Positions 32,239 to 40,259 of a DNA stretch of 64,000 nt are shown here, in pieces. Source of the DNA: Streptomyces iranensis (GTDB taxonomy: Bacteria > Actinomycetota > Actinomycetes > Streptomycetales > Streptomycetaceae). Each line of letters starts with the position of its first letter. Position 1 is the stretch's first letter. The stretch is taken from contig NZ_JAGGLR010000020.1 of the NCBI RefSeq assembly GCF_017874715.1, positions 62,001 through 126,000 of the forward strand. Reading direction: 5' to 3'. The position numbers and the translations under genes are program-made. The notes beneath the pieces are model-generated. The model did not search any database and was not told where the DNA came from. It was given only the letters and a program-made list of their open reading frames with translations.

Positions 32239-33504
32239 GTGGCAGCGCCACTGCCCAACACCCAGCAGGCGATGCGCCGGCGCAATCTCTCCCTCGTGCT
32301 GCACGCCGTGGCCGCCCACGGCCCGCTGTCCCGTGCCGCGGTGGCGGCGCGGGTGGGGCTCACCCGGGCCGCCGTCTCCACGCTCGTCGACGAGCTGATC
32401 CGGGACGGGCTGCTGGTCGAGCTGGGCCCCTCCCGGCCCGGCACGGTCGGCCGCCCCGGCAGCGCCCTGCAGCTCAATGAGTGCGGTCCGGCCGGGCTGG
32501 GCGCGGAGATCGGGGTGGACCATCTCGCGGTGTGTGCGATGGACCTCGCAGGGCGGATACGGGCCCGTACGGAGCTCGTGTCGGCGAACCGCGACCGCTC
32601 ACCGGCCCCGGTGCTCACCCAGCTCGCCGGTCTGGTCCGGCAGGTCGCGGCGGAGGCGGAGCTGGGCGGGCTGCGGCCGGTGGGGCTCGCGGTGGCGGTG
32701 CCCGGTCTGGTGGCGCGGGACTCGTCGCTGGTCGTCCGCGCCCCCAACCTGGGCTGGGAGGGGGTGGACATCGGCCCCGAGCTGCGCGCGGCGCTGCCCG
32801 GTCTGCCGGTGACGGTGGACAACGAGGCGAATCTGGGCGCGCTCGCCGAGCTGTGGCGGGGCGGCCACGACCCGGCGCCCCGGGACTTCGTCCATGTCTC
32901 GGCCGAGATCGGCATCGGCGCCGCGGTCGTGCTCGACGGGCAACTGCTGCGCGGCACCCACGGTTTCGCGGGCGAGCTGGGCCATGTGCCGGTGCGTCCC
33001 GAAGGGCCCGAGTGCGCCTGCGGCGGGCGCGGCTGTCTGGAGCAGTACGCGGGCGAGGAGGCGGTGCTGCGGGCGAGCGGCCTGTCCCCCGAGGAGGCCG
33101 CGGCCCGGCATCCGGGCCCCGGCGGCCGTATCGCCGTGCTGGCCGTGCGGGCGGCCGGCGGCGACCAGTTGGCGCGGCGGGCGCTGCGCGGCGCGGGCTC
33201 GGCGCTCGGGATCGCCCTAGCGGGCGCGGTGAACCTCCTGGACCCGGAGAAGGTGGTGCTCGGCGGCGCGCTGACACCGCTGGCGCCCTGGCTGCTGCCC
33301 GCCCTGGAGCGGGAGTTGGGCCGGCGGCTCACCGACCCGGCCCGTCCGGGCAGCGGGGTGGTGACCGTCTCCCGGCTCGGCCCGGACGGTCCGCTGCTGG
33401 GCGCGGCCAGCTCGGTGGTGCAGGCGGTCCTCGACGATCCGGCGGGGTTCAGGCACCCCGCCGGGGCCGGTGAGCCGGCCGGGATCAGAGGAAGCGATGC
33501 ATGA
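32239..33504 (+). CDS. ROK family transcriptional regulator (XylR-like)
   Basis: The 421-residue repressor has an N-terminal winged helix (AMRRRNLSLVLHAVAAHGPLSRAAVAARVGLTRAAVSTLVDELIRDGLLVE). The ROK sugar-kinase-like domain follows: GLAVAVPGLV, VDNEANLGALAELW, EIGIGAAVVLDGQLLRGTHGFAGELGH, and the zinc motif CACGGRGCLE near residue 257. GTG 32239 with AGGAG 10 bp upstream is preferred over ATG 32206, which has no ribosome-binding site. Position after xylB indicates control of the xyl genes with xylose as the likely inducer. Its 3' end overlaps the convergent GNAT gene by 20 bp. Confidence 0.92.
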   Translation: MAAPLPNTQQAMRRRNLSLVLHAVAAHGPLSRAAVAARVGLTRAAVSTLVDELIRDGLLVELGPSRPGTVGRPGSALQLNECGPAGLGAEIGVDHLAVCAMDLAGRIRARTELVSANRDRSPAPVLTQLAGLVRQVAAEAELGGLRPVGLAVAVPGLVARDSSLVVRAPNLGWEGVDIGPELRAALPGLPVTVDNEANLGALAELWRGGHDPAPRDFVHVSAEIGIGAAVVLDGQLLRGTHGFAGELGHVPVRPEGPECACGGRGCLEQYAGEEAVLRASGLSPEEAAARHPGPGGRIAVLAVRAAGGDQLARRALRGAGSALGIALAGAVNLLDPEKVVLGGALTPLAPWLLPALERELGRRLTDPARPGSGVVTVSRLGPDGPLLGAASSVVQAVLDDPAGFRHPAGAGEPAGIRGSDA

Positions 33505-33973
33505 TGTGCAGCCCCACATAGCCGTTCGTGGGGTGGGCGAACGCCTTGGGGACGGTGCCGATGACCTCGAAGCCGAGTGAGCGCCACAGCGCCACCGCCC
33601 GGGTGTTGCTCTCCACCACGGCGTTGAACTGCATCGCCTTGTAACCCTCGGCGCGCGCCCAGTCCAGGACATGCTCGCCCAGGGCGCGGCCCACACCGCG
33701 CCCGCCGTGCTCGGGGGCCACCATGAAACTGGCCCCCGCGATATGCGCGCCGGGCCCCATGTGGTTGGGGTTCGTCTTGGCCGAGCCGAGGACCGTGCCG
33801 TCGGGGTCGGTGGCGACGACGGTACGGCTCGGGGGCTTCAGCATCCAGATCTCGCGGGCCCGGTCCTCGTCCAGGTCGCGGGGGTAGGTGTAGGTCTCCC
33901 CCGCGGCGACGATGCGGCGCAGGAAGGCCCAGATGGCGGGCCAGTCCTCGGCGGTGGCGGTCCTGATGAGCAT
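33485..33973 (-). CDS. GNAT family N-acetyltransferase
   Basis: The 162-residue protein is a single GNAT domain: MLIRTATAEDWPAIWAFLRRIV, then RTVVATDPDGTVLGSAK, IAGASFMVAPEHGGRGVGRALGEHVLDWA with the acetyl-CoA pyrophosphate loop (GGRGVGRAL), and AMQFNAVVESNTRAVALWRSLGFEVIGTVP. The substrate is unknown; the sequence type resembles phosphinothricin/L-amino acid acetyltransferases. ATG 33973 begins exactly at the domain; an in-frame ATG four codons upstream is possible. It overlaps the end of the ROK gene tail to tail. Confidence 0.9.
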   Translation of the reverse strand: MLIRTATAEDWPAIWAFLRRIVAAGETYTYPRDLDEDRAREIWMLKPPSRTVVATDPDGTVLGSAKTNPNHMGPGAHIAGASFMVAPEHGGRGVGRALGEHVLDWARAEGYKAMQFNAVVESNTRAVALWRSLGFEVIGTVPKAFAHPTNGYVGLHIMHRFL

Positions 33974-34043
33974 GGGGGCCAGCATGGCCGTGCGGGCGGC
34001 GGCACGCGAGTGATTTTCTCCCCGGCCACCGCCCCACGAGGCG

Positions 34044-34961
34044 TCAGCGGGCCGCGCGCAGGAACGCCTCCAGGCCCGCCAGGTCGTCGGTGTTGAGGTA
34101 GTCCACGTCGGCGGCCAGGAGCTCACGCCACAGGGCGTCGCGCTCCGGACCTGCCAGATCCGGGGTGGCCCAGAAGCGCACGGTCTGCCGGGCGTCGTGC
34201 GCGGAGGCGACGAGGCGGCGCAGCGTCTCGCGCTCCGCCGCCGGTATCGGACCGGCTCCCGTCCAGGTGAAGGTCTTGGTCCAGTCGGCGCTGATCAGCG
34301 GGATGAAGGAGGCGGGCACGCCCGAGCCGAGGTCCTCCAGCCGTCCGTCGTAGAACGCGTGGCGCACCTTCTCGGCCTCCATGGGGCCCCGGGCGCCGCG
34401 GTCGCCGGAGATGACGGCCGTCACCGCGCCGCGGCGCACCCGGCCGCCGACCCCGCCATACGCGGCGCTGAACAGGTGGCCGTAGCGGCGCAGCCGCTTG
34501 GCCAGCTCCAGGTAGGTGGGCTCCCCGGCGGTCTTGAGGTCGATCAGCAGTTGCAGCGACAGGTCGTAACCGCGGTAGACCCAGCCGCCGTTGGCCTTCA
34601 CCCGCCGGGCCAGCGGGTCGAGGTAGAGCGACTCCAGGGTGCGGGTGGGGTCGAGGTCCGTGGCGTCGTGCGCGACCAGCAGTTGGCCGTCGACCAGCCA
34701 GATGTCGGCCTCGACGCTGCCGAAGCCGTGCGAGAGGGCGTCGAGGAGCGGACGCGGGTGCTCGTAGTCGTTGTGGGCGTGGGCTCTGGCCAGCGGCCGC
34801 TCGCCCTTGGCACGGTCCTTCGAGTTGTCCTTCGAGTTGTCCTTCGCGACGGCGGTGTCGCCGAGCGAGGCGGACGTGCCCGCGAACGCGGGCGCGGCAG
34901 CGCCGCCCGCCAGAGCGGCTCCGAGGGTGACGACAAAGGCACGGCGTGTACGGCGGTCCAT
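34044..34961 (-). CDS. Secreted PI-PLC/GDPD-like phosphodiesterase
   Basis: The 305-residue protein carries a probable Tat signal (MDRRTRRAFVVTLGAALAGG, cleavage near AFA). After a Lys/Asp/Ser linker the catalytic barrel begins ARAHAHNDYEHPRPLLDALSHGFGSVEADIWLVDGQLLVAHD: His residues, the E-x-D metal pair and a second His typical of the glycerophosphodiester phosphodiesterase/PI-PLC superfamily, most like the fungal AIM6 group. It continues LQLLIDLKTAG. It probably cleaves phosphodiesters outside the cell, substrate unknown. GGGAGG precedes ATG 34961. A 12-bp repeat in the linker encodes KDNS twice. It is divergent from the encapsulin pair. Confidence 0.85.
   Translation of the reverse strand: MDRRTRRAFVVTLGAALAGGAAAPAFAGTSASLGDTAVAKDNSKDNSKDRAKGERPLARAHAHNDYEHPRPLLDALSHGFGSVEADIWLVDGQLLVAHDATDLDPTRTLESLYLDPLARRVKANGGWVYRGYDLSLQLLIDLKTAGEPTYLELAKRLRRYGHLFSAAYGGVGGRVRRGAVTAVISGDRGARGPMEAEKVRHAFYDGRLEDLGSGVPASFIPLISADWTKTFTWTGAGPIPAAERETLRRLVASAHDARQTVRFWATPDLAGPERDALWRELLAADVDYLNTDDLAGLEAFLRAAR
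34815..34850. repeat. 12-bp x 3 in-frame repeat in PI-PLC-like gene linker
   Basis: GTCCTTCGAGTT occurs twice in tandem at 34815-34838 and a related unit follows to 34850. On the minus strand they encode KDNS-KDNS in the linker after the signal peptide. Confidence 0.85.
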
Positions 34962-35353
34962 GGGGCCTCCCGGCTCTCGTCCCGGCGCGGTGCCGGATAC
35001 GCAGGCTCGACGCCAGTGAGTATCGGGCGGCCGTACGCCCAAAGGGCAGTAGTGAGCGAAGAGTTCCACGGGCGGTCCCCGGCCATTTCCTCGCCGTTCC
35101 CGAGGTGCCGGGGCGGTTGCGGCGGTGCCCGTGGGGGCGCGGGGCGGATGCGCGCGCCGGGTGAACGGGCGGGGGCGCGGCGGCCGCCGGCCCACGACGC
35201 ATTCGGAATGTTTACCCGTCGGCGACCGCCGCCATAACCCGCGTCCGGGCACTCTTTTGAGTGAATGCAAAAGCCCAAAGTCCGCTGATAGCTTGGCAGT
35301 TGCTCGAGCGGAATTTCTCTTCAAGTCCGTACAGGGATGGGTGAGCATTCACG
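34962..35353. promoter_or_regulatory. Divergent region upstream of the encapsulin pair with CTTTTG/CAAAAG dyad
   Basis: No gene is seen in this 392-bp region. CTTTTG (35254-35259) and CAAAAG (35268-35273) form a perfect 6-bp inverted repeat with an 8-bp spacer in the most A/T-rich part, 81 bp before the first encapsulin start; it is the best operator candidate for the shell genes. No pair of promoter hexamers was convincing. GGTGAG about 8 bp before ATG 35354 is the likely ribosome-binding site. Confidence 0.4.
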
Positions 35354-36766
35354 ATGACGACGTCCGTTGAACCGGGTTCCGGTACCGACATTTCGCAGCC
35401 GCAGTTGAGCCTCGGCACGGCGGCCGCGCGGAATCTGGCGACGACGACCAAATCCGTTCCGCAAATGCAGGGTCTCACCTCGCGGTGGCTGCTGCGCATG
35501 CTGCCGTGGGTGCAGGTTCCGGGTGGTTCCTACCGGGTGAACCGCCGGGCGTCCCATACGCTCGGGGACGGCCGGGTGGAGTTCACCACCACCGGATCAC
35601 AGGTGCGGGTCATCCCGGTCGAGCTGCGCGAGCTGCCGCTGCTGCGCCGGTTCGAGGACGCCGCGGTGCTCGGTGCCCTGGCGGACCGCTTCACCCAGCG
35701 GGAGTTCGCGCCCGGCGATGTGCTGGTGGAGGCCGGGCGCCCGGCCGATGAGCTCCTCCTCATCGCCCACGGCAAGGTCGACAAATTGACCGAGGGCGCG
35801 TTCGACGAGCCCTCGGTCGTCGGCTCGGCCGCCGGTGGCGACCACATCGGGGAGCCGGAGCTGACCGCCGCCGAGGCGGGCACCTGGGGCATCACCGTGA
35901 AGGCGGTGACGTCCTGCACGGTGCTGGCCCTGCCCCGGCAGGAGTTCGAGGAACAGCTGGACCGCTCACCAGAGCTGCGCGCGCATGTGGAGGCGGTGCG
36001 CTCGGCGCCGGAGACCGAGCGGAACGAGCACGGGGAAGCGGCCATCGCGCTGGCCTCAGGCCACTCCGGCGAGCCGGTCCTGCCGGGCACCTTCGCGGAG
36101 TACGAGCTGGCGCCGCGCGAGTACGAGCTGAGCGTGGCCCAGACCGTGCTGCGCGTTCACACCCGCGTCGCCGACCTCTACAACGAGCCCATGAACCAGG
36201 TCGAGCAGCAGCTCCGCCTCACCATCGAGGCTCTGCGCGAACGCCAGGAGCACGAGCTCATCAACAACCCCGAGATCGGCCTGCTGCACAACGCCGACCT
36301 CTCCCAGCGCATCCACACCCGCAGCGGACCGCCCACCCCCGACGACCTCGACGCGCTGCTGGCCACCGTCTGGAAGGACCCGGGGCTGATCCTGGCGCAT
36401 CCGCGCGCCATCGCGGCGATCGGCCGGCAGTTCAACAGCCATGGCATCTCCCCGCAGCCCACGGAGGTGAACGGGCACGCGCTGCCGGCCTGGCGGGGCG
36501 TGCCCATCCTCCCGTGCAACAAGATTCCGGTCTCCGGGAGCGGAGTGAGCTCCATTCTCGTTCTGCGCACCGGGGAGGAGAACCAGGGGGTCATCGGACT
36601 GCACCGCACCGGAATTCCCGACGAATACCAGCCAAGCCTCTCGGTGCGGTTCATGGGAATCAGCGAGCAGGCCATCATCTCGTATCTCGTCAGCGCCTAC
36701 TATTCCGCGGCCGTGCTCGTCCCGGACGCGCTCGGAATTCTGGAGAACGTGGAAGTCGGGCTCTGA
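35354..36766 (+). CDS. Family 2B encapsulin shell protein with cyclic nucleotide-binding-type insert, copy 1
   Basis: The 470-residue protein begins with the family 2 encapsulin N-arm (QLSLGTAAARNLATTTKSVP) and RWLLRMLPWVQV, then an insert of about residues 90-225. That insert reads as a cyclic nucleotide-binding (CAP-ED) domain: ALADRFTQREFAPGDVLVEAGRPADELLLIAHGKV with the E-x-G and G-K-V strands, then TVLALPRQEFEEQL. The HK97-fold core resumes at GTFAEYELAPREYELSVAQTVLRVHTRVADLYNEPMNQVEQQLRLTIEALRERQEHEL and ends with SISEQA-type strands. These proteins self-assemble into a protein compartment. It is followed 91 bp later by a paralogue, so the shell is probably two-component. The insert lacks a clear phosphate-binding R-x-A motif, so nucleotide binding is uncertain. 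Confidence 0.92.
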   Translation: MTTSVEPGSGTDISQPQLSLGTAAARNLATTTKSVPQMQGLTSRWLLRMLPWVQVPGGSYRVNRRASHTLGDGRVEFTTTGSQVRVIPVELRELPLLRRFEDAAVLGALADRFTQREFAPGDVLVEAGRPADELLLIAHGKVDKLTEGAFDEPSVVGSAAGGDHIGEPELTAAEAGTWGITVKAVTSCTVLALPRQEFEEQLDRSPELRAHVEAVRSAPETERNEHGEAAIALASGHSGEPVLPGTFAEYELAPREYELSVAQTVLRVHTRVADLYNEPMNQVEQQLRLTIEALRERQEHELINNPEIGLLHNADLSQRIHTRSGPPTPDDLDALLATVWKDPGLILAHPRAIAAIGRQFNSHGISPQPTEVNGHALPAWRGVPILPCNKIPVSGSGVSSILVLRTGEENQGVIGLHRTGIPDEYQPSLSVRFMGISEQAIISYLVSAYYSAAVLVPDALGILENVEVGL

Positions 36767-36857
36767 ATCCGCCCGACGGACCCTGACGTCCACCCGACCG
36801 GGCCTGTGGCCTTCGCATACCTTCCCGAAGATCTACCGAAATGGGTGATGAGCACTT

Positions 36858-38246
36858 ATGACCACCTCCGTGGAGTCCGGTGAGCAGCCGCTGAGTCTGG
36901 GCACGGCCGCCGCACGGAATCTGGCGACCACCACCAAGTCCGTTCCGCAGATGCAGGCCATCTCCTCCCGGTGGCTGCTGCGCGTCCTCCCCTGGGTCCA
37001 GGTGTCTGCCGGTACGTACCGGGTGAACCGCCGGCTGACCTACACGGTCGGGGACGGGCGGGTGGAGTTCATCACCACCGGATCACAGGTGCGGGTCATC
37101 CCGCCGGAGCTGGGCGAGCTGCCGACGCTGCGCGGCTTCGGGGTCACCTCCGTGCTGGAGTCGCTGGCCGACGGCTGTGTCCAGCGCGAGTACGCGCCGG
37201 GGGATGTGCTGGTGGAGGCGGGCCGCCCGGCCGACCAGGTGTTCCTGATCGCCCATGGCAAGGTCCGCCAGATCGCCCCCGGCGCGTATGACGACGGCAG
37301 CACGCTGGCGGTGCTGGCCGACGGGGAGTACTTCGGCGACGCGGTCCTGACCGGTCCGGAGCACACCTGGGAGTTCACCGTCCGCGCCGTCACCCGGACC
37401 ACGGTGCTCACCCTCCCCCGCCGCGTCGTCCAGGAGGCCGCCGACCGCTCCGCGTCGCTGCGCGACCATCTCCAGGGGCTCGCCGAGCGGACCTCGCCCG
37501 CTCAGAACCGGCGCGGTGAGGCCGATATCGCCATCGCGTCCGGCCACTCGGGCGAGCCGGCTCTGCCGGGCACCTTCGTGGACTACGAACTGGAGCCCCG
37601 GGAGTACGAGCTGAGCGTGGCCCAGACCGTGCTGCGCGTCCACACCCGCGTCGCCGACCTCTACAACGAGCCCATGAACCAGGTCGAGCAGCAGCTCCGC
37701 CTCACCATCGAGGCCCTGCGCGAACGCCAGGAGCACGAGCTCGTCAACAACCGGGAATTCGGCCTGCTGCACAACGCCGACCTGTCCCAGCGCCTTCACA
37801 CCCGCAGCGGTCCGCCCACCCCCGACGACCTCGACGAGCTGCTGGCCCGGCGCCGCAAGACCCAGTATCTGCTGGCGCATCCGCGCACCATCGCCGCCTT
37901 CGGGCGGGAGTGCAGCAACCGTGGTCTGTATCCGCAGGGCATCGAGGTGGCCGGGATCGCGGTGCGGGCGTGGCGCGGGGTTCCGCTGCTGCCCTGCAAC
38001 AAGATCCCGATCAGCGAGTCCGGCACCAGCTCGATCCTGGCGATGCGCACCGGGGAGGAGAGCCAGGGGGTCATCGGACTGCATCAGACCGGTATCCCGG
38101 ATGAGTACGAGCCCAGTCTGAACGTCCGGTTCATGGGCATCAGCGAGCAGGCCGTGACGTCCTATCTGGTCTCCGCCTACTACTCGGCGGCGATTCTGGT
38201 GCCCGATGCGGTCGGTGTGCTGGAGGACGTCGAGATCGGCCGCTGA
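36858..38246 (+). CDS. Family 2B encapsulin shell protein with cyclic nucleotide-binding-type insert, copy 2
   Basis: This 462-residue paralogue of the previous gene shares its N-arm (PLSLGTAAARNLATTTKSVP), the CAP-ED-type insert (LADGCVQREYAPGDVLVEAGRPADQVFLIAHGKVRQI ... DGEYFGDAVLTGPEHTWEF) and the HK97 core. Its insert keeps the G-E-Y-F-G-D stretch of a phosphate-binding cassette better than copy 1. The two genes are nearly identical at DNA level over about 230 bp (36121-36352 versus 37604-37835), which suggests gene conversion, while the inserts have diverged. It probably co-assembles with copy 1. No desulfurase, terpene cyclase or prenyl transferase cargo gene is adjacent. Confidence 0.92.
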   Translation: MTTSVESGEQPLSLGTAAARNLATTTKSVPQMQAISSRWLLRVLPWVQVSAGTYRVNRRLTYTVGDGRVEFITTGSQVRVIPPELGELPTLRGFGVTSVLESLADGCVQREYAPGDVLVEAGRPADQVFLIAHGKVRQIAPGAYDDGSTLAVLADGEYFGDAVLTGPEHTWEFTVRAVTRTTVLTLPRRVVQEAADRSASLRDHLQGLAERTSPAQNRRGEADIAIASGHSGEPALPGTFVDYELEPREYELSVAQTVLRVHTRVADLYNEPMNQVEQQLRLTIEALRERQEHELVNNREFGLLHNADLSQRLHTRSGPPTPDDLDELLARRRKTQYLLAHPRTIAAFGRECSNRGLYPQGIEVAGIAVRAWRGVPLLPCNKIPISESGTSSILAMRTGEESQGVIGLHQTGIPDEYEPSLNVRFMGISEQAVTSYLVSAYYSAAILVPDAVGVLEDVEIGR

Positions 38247-38282
38247 GCCCGGCCGTAAGAGACCGGCCGCCGCGGGCGTGGA

Positions 38283-38477
38283 TCAGGGACGGACGCTGCT
38301 GACCACGTCCGCGGTGGCTGCCAGCCCCTCGGAGATGGTGGGCGCCACGCTGCTGCTCGCCAGGTAGAAGCCCAGCGTCACACAGACCAGGGCATGCGAG
38401 ATGCGCAGTCCGCCGCTGCGGAGAAACACCACTGTGAGGATCAGAAGCAGCAGGACCACGGAGATGGAAATGGCCAT
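38283..38477 (-). CDS. Small two-helix membrane protein downstream of the encapsulins
   Basis: The 64-residue protein consists of a strongly hydrophobic N-terminal helix (MAISISVVLLLLILTVVFL), a short RSGGLRISHA turn, and a second helix (LVCVTLGFYLASSSVAPTI) with a short soluble tail. GAGGAGG directly upstream of ATG 38477 strongly supports translation. It is convergent with the second encapsulin gene (36 bp apart). I have a general memory of similar small proteins in Streptomyces but no function. Confidence 0.75.
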   Translation of the reverse strand: MAISISVVLLLLILTVVFLRSGGLRISHALVCVTLGFYLASSSVAPTISEGLAATADVVSSVRP

Positions 38478-38641
38478 GGGGAGCCTCCTCGGCCACTACG
38501 GAGCATCGGAATCCGGCCGTCAGTGTGGCCCAGAATCGTCCCTGGACCGCCGTCACCTGGTGCTCCATACGGGTGCCGATCTGCTGTTCGGTTACTCCCC
38601 GGCGGTCACCCCCGCGCAGTGAGCGCGCGCACCGAGCCCCT

Positions 38642-40162
38642 TCAGGCGTCGGCGCGGATCAGTTCGGCGGCCATCTCGCCGATCATGACGCAGGCCGCGT
38701 TGGTGTTGGCCGAGACGATCGACGGCATGATCGATCCATCGGCGATCCGCAGCCCCTCGACGCCCCGGACGCACAGCCGGGGGTCCACCACCGATTGCTC
38801 GTCCCCGCCCATCCGGCAGGTGCCGACGTGGTGGAAGTAGGTGCCGGTGTTCTCGCGGACGAAGTCGGCCAGGCCGTCCCGGTCGCTCACCCCGGGGCCG
38901 GGCAGCAGTTCACGCGGCTGCCACGCCTCGAACGCGTCGGTGGCGGCCAGCGACCGGGCCAGTTCGACTCCCTGGACCAGGGTGGCGAGGTCCCTTCCAT
39001 CGCTGAGATAGCCGGGGTCGATCAGCGGTCGGTCCTCGGGGTCCGCGCCGGAGAGCCGGACCGTGCCCCGGCTGTGGGGCCGCATCGCGGCGGCCGTCAG
39101 GGTGAAGCTGTTCGGCGGGAACGGCAGCAGCCTCGGGTGGAACGGGATGTGAAAGAGGAACACCTCCAGGTCGGGGTGGGACAGCCCGGGGTCGGTCCGG
39201 GTGAACAGGGCCGCCTCGGCGGTGGTCGGCGGGGGCGGCGGCAGCGGGACGCCCGCCTCGTGGACCAGCCCGACCAGGGGGTGGTCCTGCAGATTGGCGC
39301 CCACCTCGGAGGCGTCCACCAGCACCGGGACGCCCACTTCGCGCAGATGGTCGGCCGGGCCGATTCCGGAGAGCATCAGCAGCTTGGGCGAGTCCACCGA
39401 ACCCGCGCACACGATGACCTCCCGCACCGCGCGCACCCGACGTGCCACACCGCCGGAGCCCGCGTATTCGACGCCGACGCAGCGGTTGCCCTCGAAGAGC
39501 AGCCGCTGTGCGCGGGCCTCGGTGCGCACGGTGAGGTTGGGCCGGTCCATCGCCGGATCGAGATAGGCGACCGCCGTGCTCTGGCGGCGCCCCTCGTGGA
39601 TGGTCCACTCATGGCGCCCGGCGCCGTCGCTCTCCGCTCCGTTGAAGTCGTCGTTGTAGGGATGGCCGAGTTCCTTGGCAGCGTCGAGGAAGGCGGTGCT
39701 CAGCGGGTTGGGCGTCTCGGCCCGGCTGAGCCGCAGCGGCCCGCCGGTGCCCCGGAAGCGCGGGTCACGGCCCTCGGCGTGCTCGATGGCGCGGAAGGTC
39801 TCCAGCACCGCGGCGGCGTCCCAGCCGGTGCAGCCGTCGGCGGCCCAGGCGTCGAAGGTGCCGAGGTGGCCGCGGACATAGGTCATCACATTGATGCTGC
39901 TGGAGCCGCCGAGCACCTTGCCGCGCGCGGCGGACTGAGGGTGCCCGGCCAGGCCCGGCTGCGGGACGGTGGTGTAGCCCCAGTCGTGCTCACCGCCGAT
40001 GAGGGTGAACCACGCGGTGGGGTCGTGGATCTGCGCGGCCGCGTCGTCCTTCCCGGCCTCCAGCAGCAGCACCCGTACGTCCGGGGCTTCCGTCAGCCGG
40101 GCCGCCACCACGGCGCCCGCCGAGCCCGCCCCCACCACGATGTAGTCGTAGTCGCTCATCAT
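38642..40162 (-). CDS. GMC family FAD oxidoreductase (choline dehydrogenase-like)
   Basis: The 506-residue flavoenzyme begins at the tandem ATG (40162) with the FAD motif DYIVVGAGSAGAVVAARL. It has the GMC signature GGSSSINVMTYVRGH, the second signature GSVDSPKLLMLSGIGP, and the C-terminal catalytic region FHHVGTCRMGGDEQSVVDPRLCVRGVEGLRIADGSIMP with the conserved His. It oxidises an alcohol using FAD. The substrate is unknown and no betaine genes are adjacent. It stands alone on the minus strand, downstream of the ACAD operon by 97 bp, and could be read through from it. Confidence 0.93.
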   Translation of the reverse strand: MMSDYDYIVVGAGSAGAVVAARLTEAPDVRVLLLEAGKDDAAAQIHDPTAWFTLIGGEHDWGYTTVPQPGLAGHPQSAARGKVLGGSSSINVMTYVRGHLGTFDAWAADGCTGWDAAAVLETFRAIEHAEGRDPRFRGTGGPLRLSRAETPNPLSTAFLDAAKELGHPYNDDFNGAESDGAGRHEWTIHEGRRQSTAVAYLDPAMDRPNLTVRTEARAQRLLFEGNRCVGVEYAGSGGVARRVRAVREVIVCAGSVDSPKLLMLSGIGPADHLREVGVPVLVDASEVGANLQDHPLVGLVHEAGVPLPPPPPTTAEAALFTRTDPGLSHPDLEVFLFHIPFHPRLLPFPPNSFTLTAAAMRPHSRGTVRLSGADPEDRPLIDPGYLSDGRDLATLVQGVELARSLAATDAFEAWQPRELLPGPGVSDRDGLADFVRENTGTYFHHVGTCRMGGDEQSVVDPRLCVRGVEGLRIADGSIMPSIVSANTNAACVMIGEMAAELIRADA

Positions 40163-40259
40163 GTGCCCCCGTTCCGGACCCACCCGATGTGCCGCACAGC
40201 TGTTCGGCACTCTAGTGGCGTGATCGCGGAGCGGGGGCGGGTTCGCCGGATCCGGCCGG

